This document shows, piece after piece, positions 1-9,100 of a DNA stretch of 16,995 nt; within the stretch, counting starts at the first letter, position 1; each line of letters begins with the position of its first letter. Under the pieces are notes generated by a model, which saw only the letters and a list, made by a program, of their open reading frames with translations, did no database searches and was not told where the DNA came from. The position numbers and the translations under genes are program-made. Source of the DNA: Strigomonas culicis (Eukaryota; Euglenozoa; Kinetoplastea; Trypanosomatida; Trypanosomatidae); contig AUXH01000421.1 of NCBI GenBank assembly GCA_000482145.1, forward strand, positions 1 to 16,995, written 5' to 3'.

Positions 1-1
1 C

Positions 2-263
2 GGCGGCGGCCGGCGCGGCGACGCGGCGTCGCCGCCGCTGCTCCCGCGCGAGCGCCGCGACGCCGGCGGCGGGCCGGAGGCCCCCCCGCCGCGCATTACG
101 GTGTTGAAGATCACGCGGCCGGAGAAGGCGCCCACGCCGCCGCCGCCGCCAGCGCAGGCGTACGCCAACCCGCTGCTCGACCGGTCGCAGCTGCCGGCGG
201 TGCCCCCCGCCCCGGCGGAGGATCGCGACCGCGGCGCCACGCGGCGCTTCAGTGGCCGCGGCG

Positions 264-295
<32 letters not shown>

Positions 296-1090
296 ACGAC
301 GATGAGCGATAGCACCAGCGCGAGCGGGCTGACGAACGCCGCGATGGAGCGCTTCCCGCGGTCGGTCAGTCTCGGAACCATCGACGGCGAGGCGCCGACG
401 CAGCCGCCGTCGCCGTACTCACAAGCGCTGCAGCTCGCCACGCACGCGGGCGCGCCGGTGGCCGCGGCGGCGGCGGCCAGTCGGCGGCCGCCGATGCCCT
501 CGGCGCCGCCGCGCCCCCACAACGCGCATATGGTGAACCCACATGGCACGGCGCCCTTTCCACTGGAGCGCATCCTGCCGGGCGCGGCCGCGTCGCGCGG
601 GGGCAGTGCGAACCCCTCGCCGTACACCACCACCACCTCCGCTCCTGCGACTACGACGAGTAGCCATTCGAATCAGCCTCCTAGTGCGGCCGCCGCGATC
701 GCGGAGAGGCGGGCCGCCGGCCGCTCCGGCAGCATTTTAGTGCGCCGGCCCTCCACTGAGCAGGACGCGAGGCCGGCGAAGAAGGAAACGCCGCCGCCGC
801 CACAGATGCCGATACGGCGCCAATACAGCTCGCAGCGCTCGCTCCTCAACTACGTTTCACAGCATAGCCAGAATGCGAACCATCAAGGCCATACTAATAC
901 TCCACCAACTGCTGCGATCAGTACGAACAATAGTAGCAATAGTAACGTGAATGCGCCTACTGCGACGACGCATACGAATGATAGTGTGTACGCGCGGAAT
1001 ACGGCTGCCGCACTCGTCAGCGCCTCGCGGGCGGCGCGTGTGGCAGCCGCACAGAGTAGCGTACGGAGCAACAGTGCGCAGAGAAAGTAA
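2..1090 (+). CDS. 3' part of a proline/alanine/serine-rich hypothetical protein (5' truncated by the window edge)
   Basis: The frame is open from base 2, with no stop and no ATG that looks like the true start, so the gene begins outside the window; it ends with TAA at 1088-1090. The visible 362 residues are low complexity. They include a nine-proline run at 266-292, several shorter proline runs, alanine-rich stretches and, near the end, an Asn/Ser/Thr-rich segment (about 893-1000) written with AT-rich codons. It is also rich in Arg and Ser, which suggests an intrinsically disordered tail. Proline runs of this type can bind profilin, SH3 or WW domains in other eukaryotes, but nothing here shows that they do. 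I recognise no folded domain, membrane segment or catalytic motif, so the protein's identity depends on the missing N-terminal part. The coding frame is supported by its length and by the GC drop immediately after the stop. Confidence 0.8.
266..292 (+). repeat. (CCG)9 trinucleotide repeat encoding nine prolines
   Basis: Nine perfect CCG codons in a row in the reading frame of the first gene. The lack of synonymous variation suggests recent expansion by replication slippage, so the length may vary between alleles or strains. Confidence 0.9.
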
Positions 1091-1111
1091 ATAATAATAA
1101 TAATAATAATA
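1091..1111 (+). repeat. (ATA)7 microsatellite at the start of the 3' UTR
   Basis: Seven perfect ATA units start at the base after the TAA stop of gene 1. The same trinucleotide family recurs at 1911-1925 and 6042-6055 in UTRs, and as Asn (AAT) runs inside the coding regions. Confidence 0.9.
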
Positions 1112-1710
1112 ACAATCGTACGTGCATCTCCATCGTTTTCTCTCTTTCTTTCTGCTTCTTTGATAGCATGTACACTTCGGAATACCAAACATTATATGAA
1201 AATACAAAAGCAAAAAATAGGAGATGTATCAAAACTATAATAAGAATCTTGCATTCTTGTTTTTGCATATATATTATTATTATTTTTTTTCCCCTGGAAA
1301 GGCAACAAAAAAGACTTGCAGCAATGGATAAACACATACAATCACATCTGTACACATGAACATTTTTGTCTTTTTTTGTTTGTTTGTCTCACTGTTCAAT
1401 GATTCTCTTCTTTCGTGTTACGTTTGTCATTTAGATGCGTTTTTGTGTATGTACTACTTGTATTTTTTTTTTGTATCTATTCATCGTTTTTTTTTTTTCA
1501 CTTCTACATTAGAGTTTTTTATTGTTTTTTTTTTGTGTTATATATGATTCTATTGCTACTTGAATTTTTTTTAGAACTGTTCTTATAATTGATCACCGCA
1601 AAAATACGAATCTAAATGCAATTAAAAAAAATATTCAAAAAAAGGTATAGATCAACAATGACAAGGCATGTGTTTAACATGTCCCGCAATGGTACTGTGC
1701 TGAGAGCATA

Positions 1711-1810
1711 TCTTCTTCTGTTTTTAACACTGCTCTTTCTTTCCACCCCCTTTCTCGTCAAAAACAAAAATAACCACCGCCACACAACATAACGCACGCT
1801 TTTATTGAAG
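1711..1810 (+). promoter_or_regulatory. Polypyrimidine tract and likely trans-splice acceptor for the C2-like gene
   Basis: A C/T-rich tract at 1711-1759 is followed by an AG-free A/C-rich stretch, and the first AG falls at 1809-1810. That predicts a 5' UTR of about 135 bases with no ATG before 1946. The arrangement matches kinetoplastid spliced-leader addition, where the first AG after a pyrimidine tract is usually used. The exact site is an inference. Confidence 0.6.
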
Positions 1811-1910
1811 ATCTACAAGAGATCAACAGACAGACGAACGAACGAACGAGAGACGAAGACAGCAAAACGCTAAAGCGTAAAGCAAAAAACCAACAACACC
1901 AAAAACGCAA

Positions 1911-1925
1911 ATAATAATAATAATA
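1911..1925 (+). repeat. (ATA)5 microsatellite in the predicted 5' UTR
   Basis: Five perfect ATA units lie 20 bases before the start codon of gene 2. A little upstream, at about 1833-1850, is a short CGAA/CAGA tetranucleotide repeat. The two together make this leader simple in sequence. Confidence 0.85.
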
Positions 1926-1945
1926 AGAGATAGCGAATCATCCAC

Positions 1946-4900
1946 ATGATGTCAGAGAATAGCAGTTTGCACAGTGAGGGAATCACTTTTTTGGACGAGG
2001 AGCCGATTCGGGCGGAGCACCGCAGTCGCTTCTGCACCCAGGAGACGTCGTTTCAGGACCAAATCACGCTCCTCGATAAACTGAACAACACGACGAATGC
2101 TGCGACGGCCGACGGTCGCAAGGCCGCCGCGCGACCGACCTCTTCCACCACCACGCGGTCCCGCATGATGGCCTTGTCGTCCTGCACATCCAAGGGCGGC
2201 GCGGAGAGCCCCGCGGCGGGGGAATCTACCGGAATGGTGCGCAATTACAACGTCCCGAGCTTCGAGGCCTCCGCGATGCTCAAGAACTGTTTAGAGATGA
2301 ATACGGATGGCGCTACGCCGCCTCCTACGGCTGCGCCTGGTGGTGGCGCTGGGGGCCTCAGTGCACCCAAAAGTTTCCACGGATCGGCGGCAAATCAGGC
2401 GGCGAACAACGTGCTCTTTTTGCGGCAGCGCGCCGGCGTCGGCGGCGGCCCGCCGCGCTTCTCGACCGCGGCGCCGAAGAACGCGGTCGTGGCCGCGAAG
2501 ATGCATCAGAAGGAGCTGAAGGATTTCGAGGCGAACCTGAAAAAGATTGAGAAGGACGCGCTCTTGATGAAGAAGCGGTGCGTGCCGCACCTCCGTAGCA
2601 ACATCACCCACACGGCGGATCCATACAACGTGACTAACGCGACCACCGCTACGACGACTTCGAATAATGATAATACTAATAATGATGATAGTAACAATAA
2701 TAATAATAATGTCATGGAGGATGACGATGACGACGACGTCTATGCGAGCGCGCGGGCCCGCAGCGGTGGGCGCGACTCCGACGCGCGCGAAGACGAAGAC
2801 GACCTTGATTTGTTCAACGAAGCGGACGCGCATCAGGGCGGCGGCGGCGGCGCGGGCGGCAACGGCGACTACTTTGAATTCGAGGAACGCAACGACCCGC
2901 ATCACTTCTACGACCAGTCGATGCAGCAGCTGCAGCACCCGAACAACATGATGAGCCTGCAGGAAGCAAACAACGCCGCCGCGAACAGCTGGTCGCGGAC
3001 GCAGAAGATGATCACAATGCACACATCGCCCACCACGTTTAGCACTACGACCCCCGCCGCGAGCACGGCGAAAGCGTTAACGGCTTCCGCCACCACAACG
3101 GCAAACAAGCGGCTGGAAAGGCATATTTATCAGCTACTGAAAGAGAGTGAGGTGCACCTGCGCTGCAAACAGGCGGAGCGTGGGATAGCCGCATCGACGG
3201 TCGTGACCACAACGAGTAGGAGCCCTACACCGACGCGCAGCGGCGGACGGATAAAGCTAGACCCGCTCCCACCGCAGACGAACAGCAGTAATAATAATAA
3301 AAATCCGAATGATCCACGCACGGGGGCCATGTCACCGGACAGCTTCAGCCGCACGGATCCCACCGCCTGGGAGGACCTCCCAGACCGCATCGATGCGTGC
3401 ACGCCGGACCCCAACGTGCACTCCAGCTGCATGGAGAGTGGCGAGATGGATAGCATCCACACCAACATTTTTGTCGGCACCCCGGTCTCGCTCTCGCGCA
3501 TTCAGGACGAGGAAGCGCGCGGCTTCCGGCAGCTCATGCAGATCCCCAACACGACCGACGCCGCGACGAGCCACCCGCACGATGTGAGTCTGAGCCGCAA
3601 CGCGAACAACAACAACACGACCGTCTTCACGAACGAGGATGAGGACGACGACCTGCTGCTGCTCTCCCTCCTCGAGCACTACGCGCGGGAGGGGGAGGGC
3701 GACGCGCCGCGGCCGCCGGCGGTCGACCGCCTGTCGCGGTCCATCCACAACCCCGAGCGGCTCCTCGCAAAGCTGCTACTCATCGCGAACTTCGAGAACC
3801 ACCTCGTGCAGCACACGCAGACGGGCGTGAGCGTGGCGGTGCCGACGACGCCGCCGCGCCCCGGCCGGCCCAGCCCCAGCACGGCGAAGGGCGGCTCCAA
3901 GGGCCCGGCCCCGGCCACCACCCGCGCCAAGACGAAGCCGCTGCCAGCCGTCCTCGGCGTCGCGGAGCGCAGCAGCGCCGTGCTGCGCAAGCTCATCTTT
4001 GAGAACGAGGAGACGGAGAAGAAGATCCACTTTCTGCAGGTGCTGGAGATGGAGAAGGCGAACACGTACATGCAGGAAGTGACGGAGAAGCGGCGCGAGA
4101 TGCTGGAGGAGTCCCTGGCCCCCAGCAGCGGCCGCAAACCGACCAAGAAGGGCGCGACCAAGCTGCTCGATTGGGAGGAGAAGTACCCCCTGCGTGGGCA
4201 GGCGGCAGCGGAGTCGCACAGCACGAGCACGACAAGTGCGACGAGCCCTGCGGCTAGCAGCGGCCCGTCCTCCGCGAACGTGTCCGGCCTCCACGTGTCC
4301 ACCGACGTGCTGCTGGAGCAGAAGCGCATCGCTGTGTTCGGCGAGGTGCTGAAGCGAAACGAGCGCGAGAAGCAAAACGCGCGGAATGCCTACCTGGATG
4401 TGCTCACTTTGCTGTGTCGACAGACCTACGGCGGCGACTTGACAGCCCCGGCGGCGAGTGGGCTGTTAGTGCCGGCGCGCGGCGAGAAGGAGGGGAGTGA
4501 GGGGGGCACGCCGCCGCCGGCCCCGCTGCTGTCCATCGGACCCTTCGCCGTGCAGAGCTCCGTGGCCACGCTCAACCTCAACGACACCACCGGCGGCGGC
4601 GACGCGCGGCAGGCCAGCATGACGGCCACTATGGTGTCGAGGAAGAAGCCGAGTCTGAACGAAAAGATCATGATTGCGCTGGACAACACGGTGCAGTACG
4701 CGCGCGAGTGGCTGCGCCATGCGGCGGCGGCGACCGAGCACCGCATCACGCGCCGGACAATGCTTACGGCGGATCACCTGATCGATAATAACTCGAGCAC
4801 GAATAGTCACAGTAAGCAGAACAACAGCACGAATAAGAATAACGCGAGTACCGCCAGTCATACGTTGCCTCACACGCACAACCTTTCCTTCCTGGACGAC

Positions 4901-5728
4901 GATGACAGTGTGGAAGACTGCGATGACGTGGATATCTACGACCGCGACCAGAAGGAAGCCTTTGCCTTCGTGATGCACGCGTACTTCCACGACCGCTCCC
5001 TTTTTATCCATTTCTCGCTCCAGCAGTTTCTGCAGTACGTCGCCGCCTTCTTCGGCATCCGGCCGCGACCCTACCGGCTCTTTCTCTCGCACTTCCTCAG
5101 CACCAATGCGACGATGAACAGCGACGCGGTCGCACATCTTAACGCCGGCGGTGGCGGCGGCGCGGTACACGCAAAGAGCAAGAATAACTTCTTTTTGGAC
5201 TACGAAGGCCGCTTCCGCGCGGTCGACAAGACGATCAAGGGCAAGGACCTCACGGAGGAGATCACCGCGCGGCTGACCATCCACGGGGTGCGGCGCGTGC
5301 CACTGCAGGTGGACACGGACGACCTCGCGTTCGGCGGCGCGGCCGCGGCGGCTGACGCCACCGGCGCAGGCCTGGGGGAGAACATGTACCGCGTGCATAT
5401 CCAGGCGGCCCGGCAGTCCATGATGACGGCCGCGGTCAGCCACATGAACGCGAACAGTACCGCGGCGGCGCTGCGCGGCGGTCCGTCTGCGGCACAGAAG
5501 GAGGAGACGAATGTTTCCTTCCAGCACCAGGCCTTTGTGCTCCACCTCTACGACGCTACGTCCATCAGCTTTTTCTTGCTGAAGAATAACAAAAAGATCG
5601 CTGAGGGCGGCTTCCATCTCAGTAACAACAACAGCAGTCTGAAGAATAAGGGCAGTGTGGTGTGGCTGCCGCTGAAGGGAAGGGGGTGTCACAACACGGA
5701 GATGAAGCTCACTATTGAGCTTTTGTGA
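1946..5728 (+). CDS. Hypothetical coiled-coil protein with a divergent C-terminal C2-like domain (1260 aa)
   Basis: I do not recognise this as a named family. The start is well supported: ATG at 1946 is the first ATG after the predicted splice acceptor, and an in-frame TAG sits at 1931-1933. Charged heptad-like helices occur near residues 186-212, 388-415, 681-723 and 786-826. They are separated by long disordered linkers: Ala/Thr-rich, Gly-rich, an Asn run and a Glu/Asp-rich stretch near 250-300. A predicted folded part starts near 985 with an aromatic-rich helical segment. From about 1105 to 1260 alternating strands end in the pattern expected for the second half of a C2 domain: FVLHLYDAT, then a strand, then VVWLPLKGRG, then MKLTIELL. 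C2 domains bind membranes or proteins. Only one of the usual acidic calcium ligands is visible (in LYDAT), so calcium binding is doubtful. Its role and location are unknown. Confidence 0.85.
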   Translation: MMSENSSLHSEGITFLDEEPIRAEHRSRFCTQETSFQDQITLLDKLNNTTNAATADGRKAAARPTSSTTTRSRMMALSSCTSKGGAESPAAGESTGMVRNYNVPSFEASAMLKNCLEMNTDGATPPPTAAPGGGAGGLSAPKSFHGSAANQAANNVLFLRQRAGVGGGPPRFSTAAPKNAVVAAKMHQKELKDFEANLKKIEKDALLMKKRCVPHLRSNITHTADPYNVTNATTATTTSNNDNTNNDDSNNNNNNVMEDDDDDDVYASARARSGGRDSDAREDEDDLDLFNEADAHQGGGGGAGGNGDYFEFEERNDPHHFYDQSMQQLQHPNNMMSLQEANNAAANSWSRTQKMITMHTSPTTFSTTTPAASTAKALTASATTTANKRLERHIYQLLKESEVHLRCKQAERGIAASTVVTTTSRSPTPTRSGGRIKLDPLPPQTNSSNNNKNPNDPRTGAMSPDSFSRTDPTAWEDLPDRIDACTPDPNVHSSCMESGEMDSIHTNIFVGTPVSLSRIQDEEARGFRQLMQIPNTTDAATSHPHDVSLSRNANNNNTTVFTNEDEDDDLLLLSLLEHYAREGEGDAPRPPAVDRLSRSIHNPERLLAKLLLIANFENHLVQHTQTGVSVAVPTTPPRPGRPSPSTAKGGSKGPAPATTRAKTKPLPAVLGVAERSSAVLRKLIFENEETEKKIHFLQVLEMEKANTYMQEVTEKRREMLEESLAPSSGRKPTKKGATKLLDWEEKYPLRGQAAAESHSTSTTSATSPAASSGPSSANVSGLHVSTDVLLEQKRIAVFGEVLKRNEREKQNARNAYLDVLTLLCRQTYGGDLTAPAASGLLVPARGEKEGSEGGTPPPAPLLSIGPFAVQSSVATLNLNDTTGGGDARQASMTATMVSRKKPSLNEKIMIALDNTVQYAREWLRHAAAATEHRITRRTMLTADHLIDNNSSTNSHSKQNNSTNKNNASTASHTLPHTHNLSFLDDDDSVEDCDDVDIYDRDQKEAFAFVMHAYFHDRSLFIHFSLQQFLQYVAAFFGIRPRPYRLFLSHFLSTNATMNSDAVAHLNAGGGGGAVHAKSKNNFFLDYEGRFRAVDKTIKGKDLTEEITARLTIHGVRRVPLQVDTDDLAFGGAAAAADATGAGLGENMYRVHIQAARQSMMTAAVSHMNANSTAAALRGGPSAAQKEETNVSFQHQAFVLHLYDATSISFFLLKNNKKIAEGGFHLSNNNSSLKNKGSVVWLPLKGRGCHNTEMKLTIELL
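2663..2710 (+). repeat. AAT/GAT-rich trinucleotide island encoding an Asn/Asp-rich run
   Basis: Consecutive AAT, GAT, ACT and AGT codons inside gene 2 end in five AAT codons and are followed by an Asp-rich stretch. Nearly every third base is T, whereas flanking codons end mainly in G or C. Similar shorter islands in the same gene lie near 3283-3312 and 4780-4865. Confidence 0.85.
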
Positions 5729-6168
5729 GAGCAGGAAAAATAGACTGTATCGGTTTTCTTCTTCTTCTGTGCAATCTATTGTAGACAATTTTGCGATTTA
5801 TACTCTTTTTTGTTTTGTTTCTCAATACATGTACATAATGATGCGAAATCATCACTACCACCAACAACAACACTTCAAAAAAAAAAGGAGAAGAGCGTGT
5901 TTTTTTTTTTCGTCTTCGTTACTTTTTTTTTTGTTTCTTTTGTTATCACAACAAAAACACATGCTGTTTCATTGATTTACTGACTTACGTATGTCCATAG
6001 TGTATATACAAGACACACACACCAAAAATAACAACATTTAGAATAATAATAATAACGAAGTAAATAGTACTTTTTTTTTTAAAAGTTGTAGTATTATAAT
6101 GAGATCATATATCAACCTTTTTATTCTCCTATTCTCCTTCTCCCTTTTACGTAGTTTTTTTTTTTTGA
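5729..6168 (+). other. Intergenic spacer between the C2-like gene and the giant orphan gene
   Basis: These 440 bases are AT-rich, with T runs near 5899-5945 and 6071-6080, an A run near 5877-5886, an (AAT)n repeat at 6042-6055 and a C/T-rich tract at 6114-6150. They hold the 3' UTR of the upstream gene and the splice region of the next one. I see no RNA gene or credible protein in it. Confidence 0.7.
6114..6168 (+). promoter_or_regulatory. Polypyrimidine tract and candidate splice acceptor for the giant gene
   Basis: A C/T tract at 6114-6150 is followed by GTAG with AG at 6153-6154, then twelve T (6155-6166), GA, and the ATG at 6169. Using AG 6154 leaves a leader of only 14 bases. If the T12 run instead acts as part of the pyrimidine tract, the acceptor would fall at one of the AGs at 6172 or beyond, which would remove the first ATG. 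The T12 run therefore decides which start codon is used. Confidence 0.5.
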
Positions 6169-9100
6169 ATGAGGAACAGCTTTACAGCGGTTAGATTGTC
6201 TATAGATGCAATGTTCAGATCCTTTTCTACCTCTCCATATCTGCCTCGCAAAGTGCCTGTGAGACGCTCCCATGCTGTCCAGCACAGTCCCTTTTGTTTT
6301 TTCGCGCAGGCGCTGCGCCACGCGCCGCGCTGCCTGGCGAACTCGGCTGTGCGCGCGGACCGATCCAGTGTGGGCGAGCCTTCGGTGCTGCTGCGGTGCC
6401 CACCGCACGCGACTACAGGGAGTACGACGAAGAGTACGAACAGATTTGTACAGCGTCGGACGACAAAGAAAGTGCAGCTGCGGGATCCAGTCGAGACGCC
6501 AGCCAGCATGACCGCACCAGCGGCCGCAGAGATCAACCGCGAGGCCGCGGAGGTCAGGTTGGATGTTTGCTACAGCCGCCCGGAGGTGCGGAAGACCGGG
6601 GAGAGCGGCCACCGACCAGTGCATGCCGCTCGGCGAAAGAGCCGTTTCGATAAGAATAGGAATCTAACGACGCATCAGCATAGTGATAATAGGTATAAAA
6701 ACGGTAAGCGATCCACGTATTCGCCACACTCGCGCCCGAAGCGACGCGAGCCAACGAGGAAAGAAGAGGCGGAGGGGAGAGAGGAAGAGAGAGAGCGAGA
6801 CCAAAAGAACTTTGAAAAGGAAAACACGTTTGATTACTATATGCAGTTTAATAATAATCATAATAATAATAATGAGATCACGGAAGAGCATATTATGAAT
6901 TATTTAATGAATCTCAAGAGGCTCTCGAATTACTATAAAAACTTTGTACGGCGACGGGAGACAATCTTGGATTTGGCGTTTGTCTTTTTAACAGAGACAT
7001 TGCAAGCGCTGCTGTGTCCATTTGTTCTACCGCATCTGAATAATGATAATAGTGATACTAATCCGCAGCATGTGCCTCATTCAGAGCACACGGATAGGAC
7101 TCAACTGAAGTGGACGCGACGTATTGCAGAAACCATTATTGCTTCGTATGAAGCGTTTGTGCCCGTCAACGCGCAGCAAAACCCGCTGTTCCTCCACGCC
7201 ATTTGTTTTCTCGTGTCGGACAGCATCCATGCGACGACCGAGGCGGCACCGGCGCCGGCGACACGGGAGGCCGTGTGCACGGCGTTGAGGCATCAAACAC
7301 AGTTTTGCGCGTCCGTGTTTGCCTTGCTGAGGCGCGGGCGGCACGCCACTGACCTCCTCAGCGAGCGGGATCACTACCATGCGGCGGTCGCGGCCAGTGC
7401 GACGCACGGCGGCGCGCCGCCCACCCCGGCCGCTGCGCTGCTACTGCGCGACGTGGAACACCACTTTGCGCTGTTGGAAGTGTATGTCACGCAGTTTCTG
7501 CTGCCTCGCATCTATGAGCTCTTTAGCACCTTTTGTGCGGATCTGAATTCCCATCGGCATGCGAAGGAGTCTTTTTATTATCTCGATAGCGTGGAACGAG
7601 AGACCTTCTCTGTGTGTTTGGCCACATTTAATAAAGCAATGGCCGCCCACATCGTCCACACACATAATGGTCATAATAATAACAACGATGAAAATGAGGA
7701 GTACATATCGTTTTGCTATAGACCGAGTGATTCCTTTATTTCCCGTTTTCATGATACCGCAGGAGAGCGTGCAGGCAATCCACACTCATCAAGGGAGCGT
7801 TTTCTGTTTGATGTTTTAAAAGACTATACATATGTATGTGCCGCACGAGGCGAGAATCATGAGGATCTGAATAGCGATGATAAGGGTGCATGCTTTTTCC
7901 TGACGCATACAAAAAAAGTGAAACGGCTTTCTCTCTCCGATTACGAACGGTGTGTCGTGTGCTTCTCCAAAAGTGTCTATCGCATTGTGTTGTCTCGTTA
8001 TGATGCAGCCAAACACACGAAGAGGAGCAGCAGCGACGCGAGTAGTCATAGGGCTGCTGTTGGCCACGGCGTCGAGACGCCGTCGGTTTCTGCGGGGCAG
8101 CATACGAGCGGATCGATGTTCCTCGCGGGAACACTGCACCCGCGGAGTGGCAGAGAGGCGAATCCGATTCGCAAGTGGGCGAACTTTAACTTTGATTCTG
8201 TGTTTTCCCTTTTACAATTTCAGTTACTGCACACCTTTTCTTTTCGCTTATTCTTCTCGGACGATACAGCGACGACGACGACGACGGCAGATCAGCATGC
8301 AGCCTTTTTTAACGAGACGAGACACATGCTTCTTTTCATTTTGTACAACATGTCTCTGTTTTATTCGCATCGTCTAAGCGGTGTCTTTCAGTTATGGTCA
8401 AGGTGTCTTTTGGTGGCGGACGTGTACACCGCCGCCGATGCGCGCGGGACGCGTACAGTACAGCAGGAGTTGATGCAGTTTCTTCAACAAGCCTTTTTAG
8501 ACGCACCGAAGCGGCCGTCCACCACGCCCGGGGATCGTAACGTCATTTTAGAGGAAATGGAAAGCCTTGATGTCGCCGGCGTGCTGGCGCGGGTGCTGCA
8601 CATGGTGGAGGCGAAGCTCTTGTTCTTTACCATCGTGGATCTTGCTTCCTTCTGTGCGACCGCGAGTAGGTGGATGGAATACATCCAAACACACACCCTT
8701 CCTCGTGCACCAGGCCAACCCGCTTCGCAGGTGGACGACGGCAGTCAAAAAAGCTTAGCCACCGCTTGTTCTTTGTCCTTTTGGTATCACGCCGTGCTGC
8801 TGCCGCTGCAGCGCACCCTGGAACACGTGATCATGTTGGTGCACTTTCGGCGGAGAGTCACGTCTTTAAGCTCGAAGCGGTCCATCACCTTTCCTGCGAA
8901 TAATTGTTTCGGGAATCCTCTAGCGGCATCGTCGAACGCGCTGTGGTTCTCTCAGCATCTTCTAGAAGAGTTCCATTTCCCCTTTCAGCGGGGGAGGTCG
9001 GAGTCCTTCACCAGTCTGGAGCATGCCACCATTTTCTACGCGCAGTGTCGGATCGAGGCGACTGTGCGTGCCTTTGTCGATTGGCACGGCTGTGGCGGTG

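Larger units (their letters stand above)
1091..1945 (+). other. Intergenic spacer: 3' UTR of gene 1, pyrimidine tracts, 5' UTR of gene 2
   Basis: The 855-base spacer is AT-rich and holds no convincing gene. It opens with (ATA)7 directly after the stop codon. A T-rich block follows at about 1356-1560, with several runs of eight or more T. A second, mixed C/T tract lies at 1711-1759 ahead of the likely splice acceptor for the next gene. Short open frames here are translations of T runs, rich in Phe, Leu and Cys, and do not look like proteins. Confidence 0.7.

Noticed and set aside
1356..1547. Phe/Leu/Cys-rich small frame resembling a membrane peptide
   Set aside because: It is a translation of T runs in a splice-signal region, as are the frames at 5715-5975 and 15495-15848.
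4466..5788. 440-residue open frame on the minus strand
   Set aside because: It lies antisense to the C2-like gene and reads as Arg/Val/His-rich sequence, as expected from the complement of GC-rich codons. It has no domain and no splice signal on that strand.
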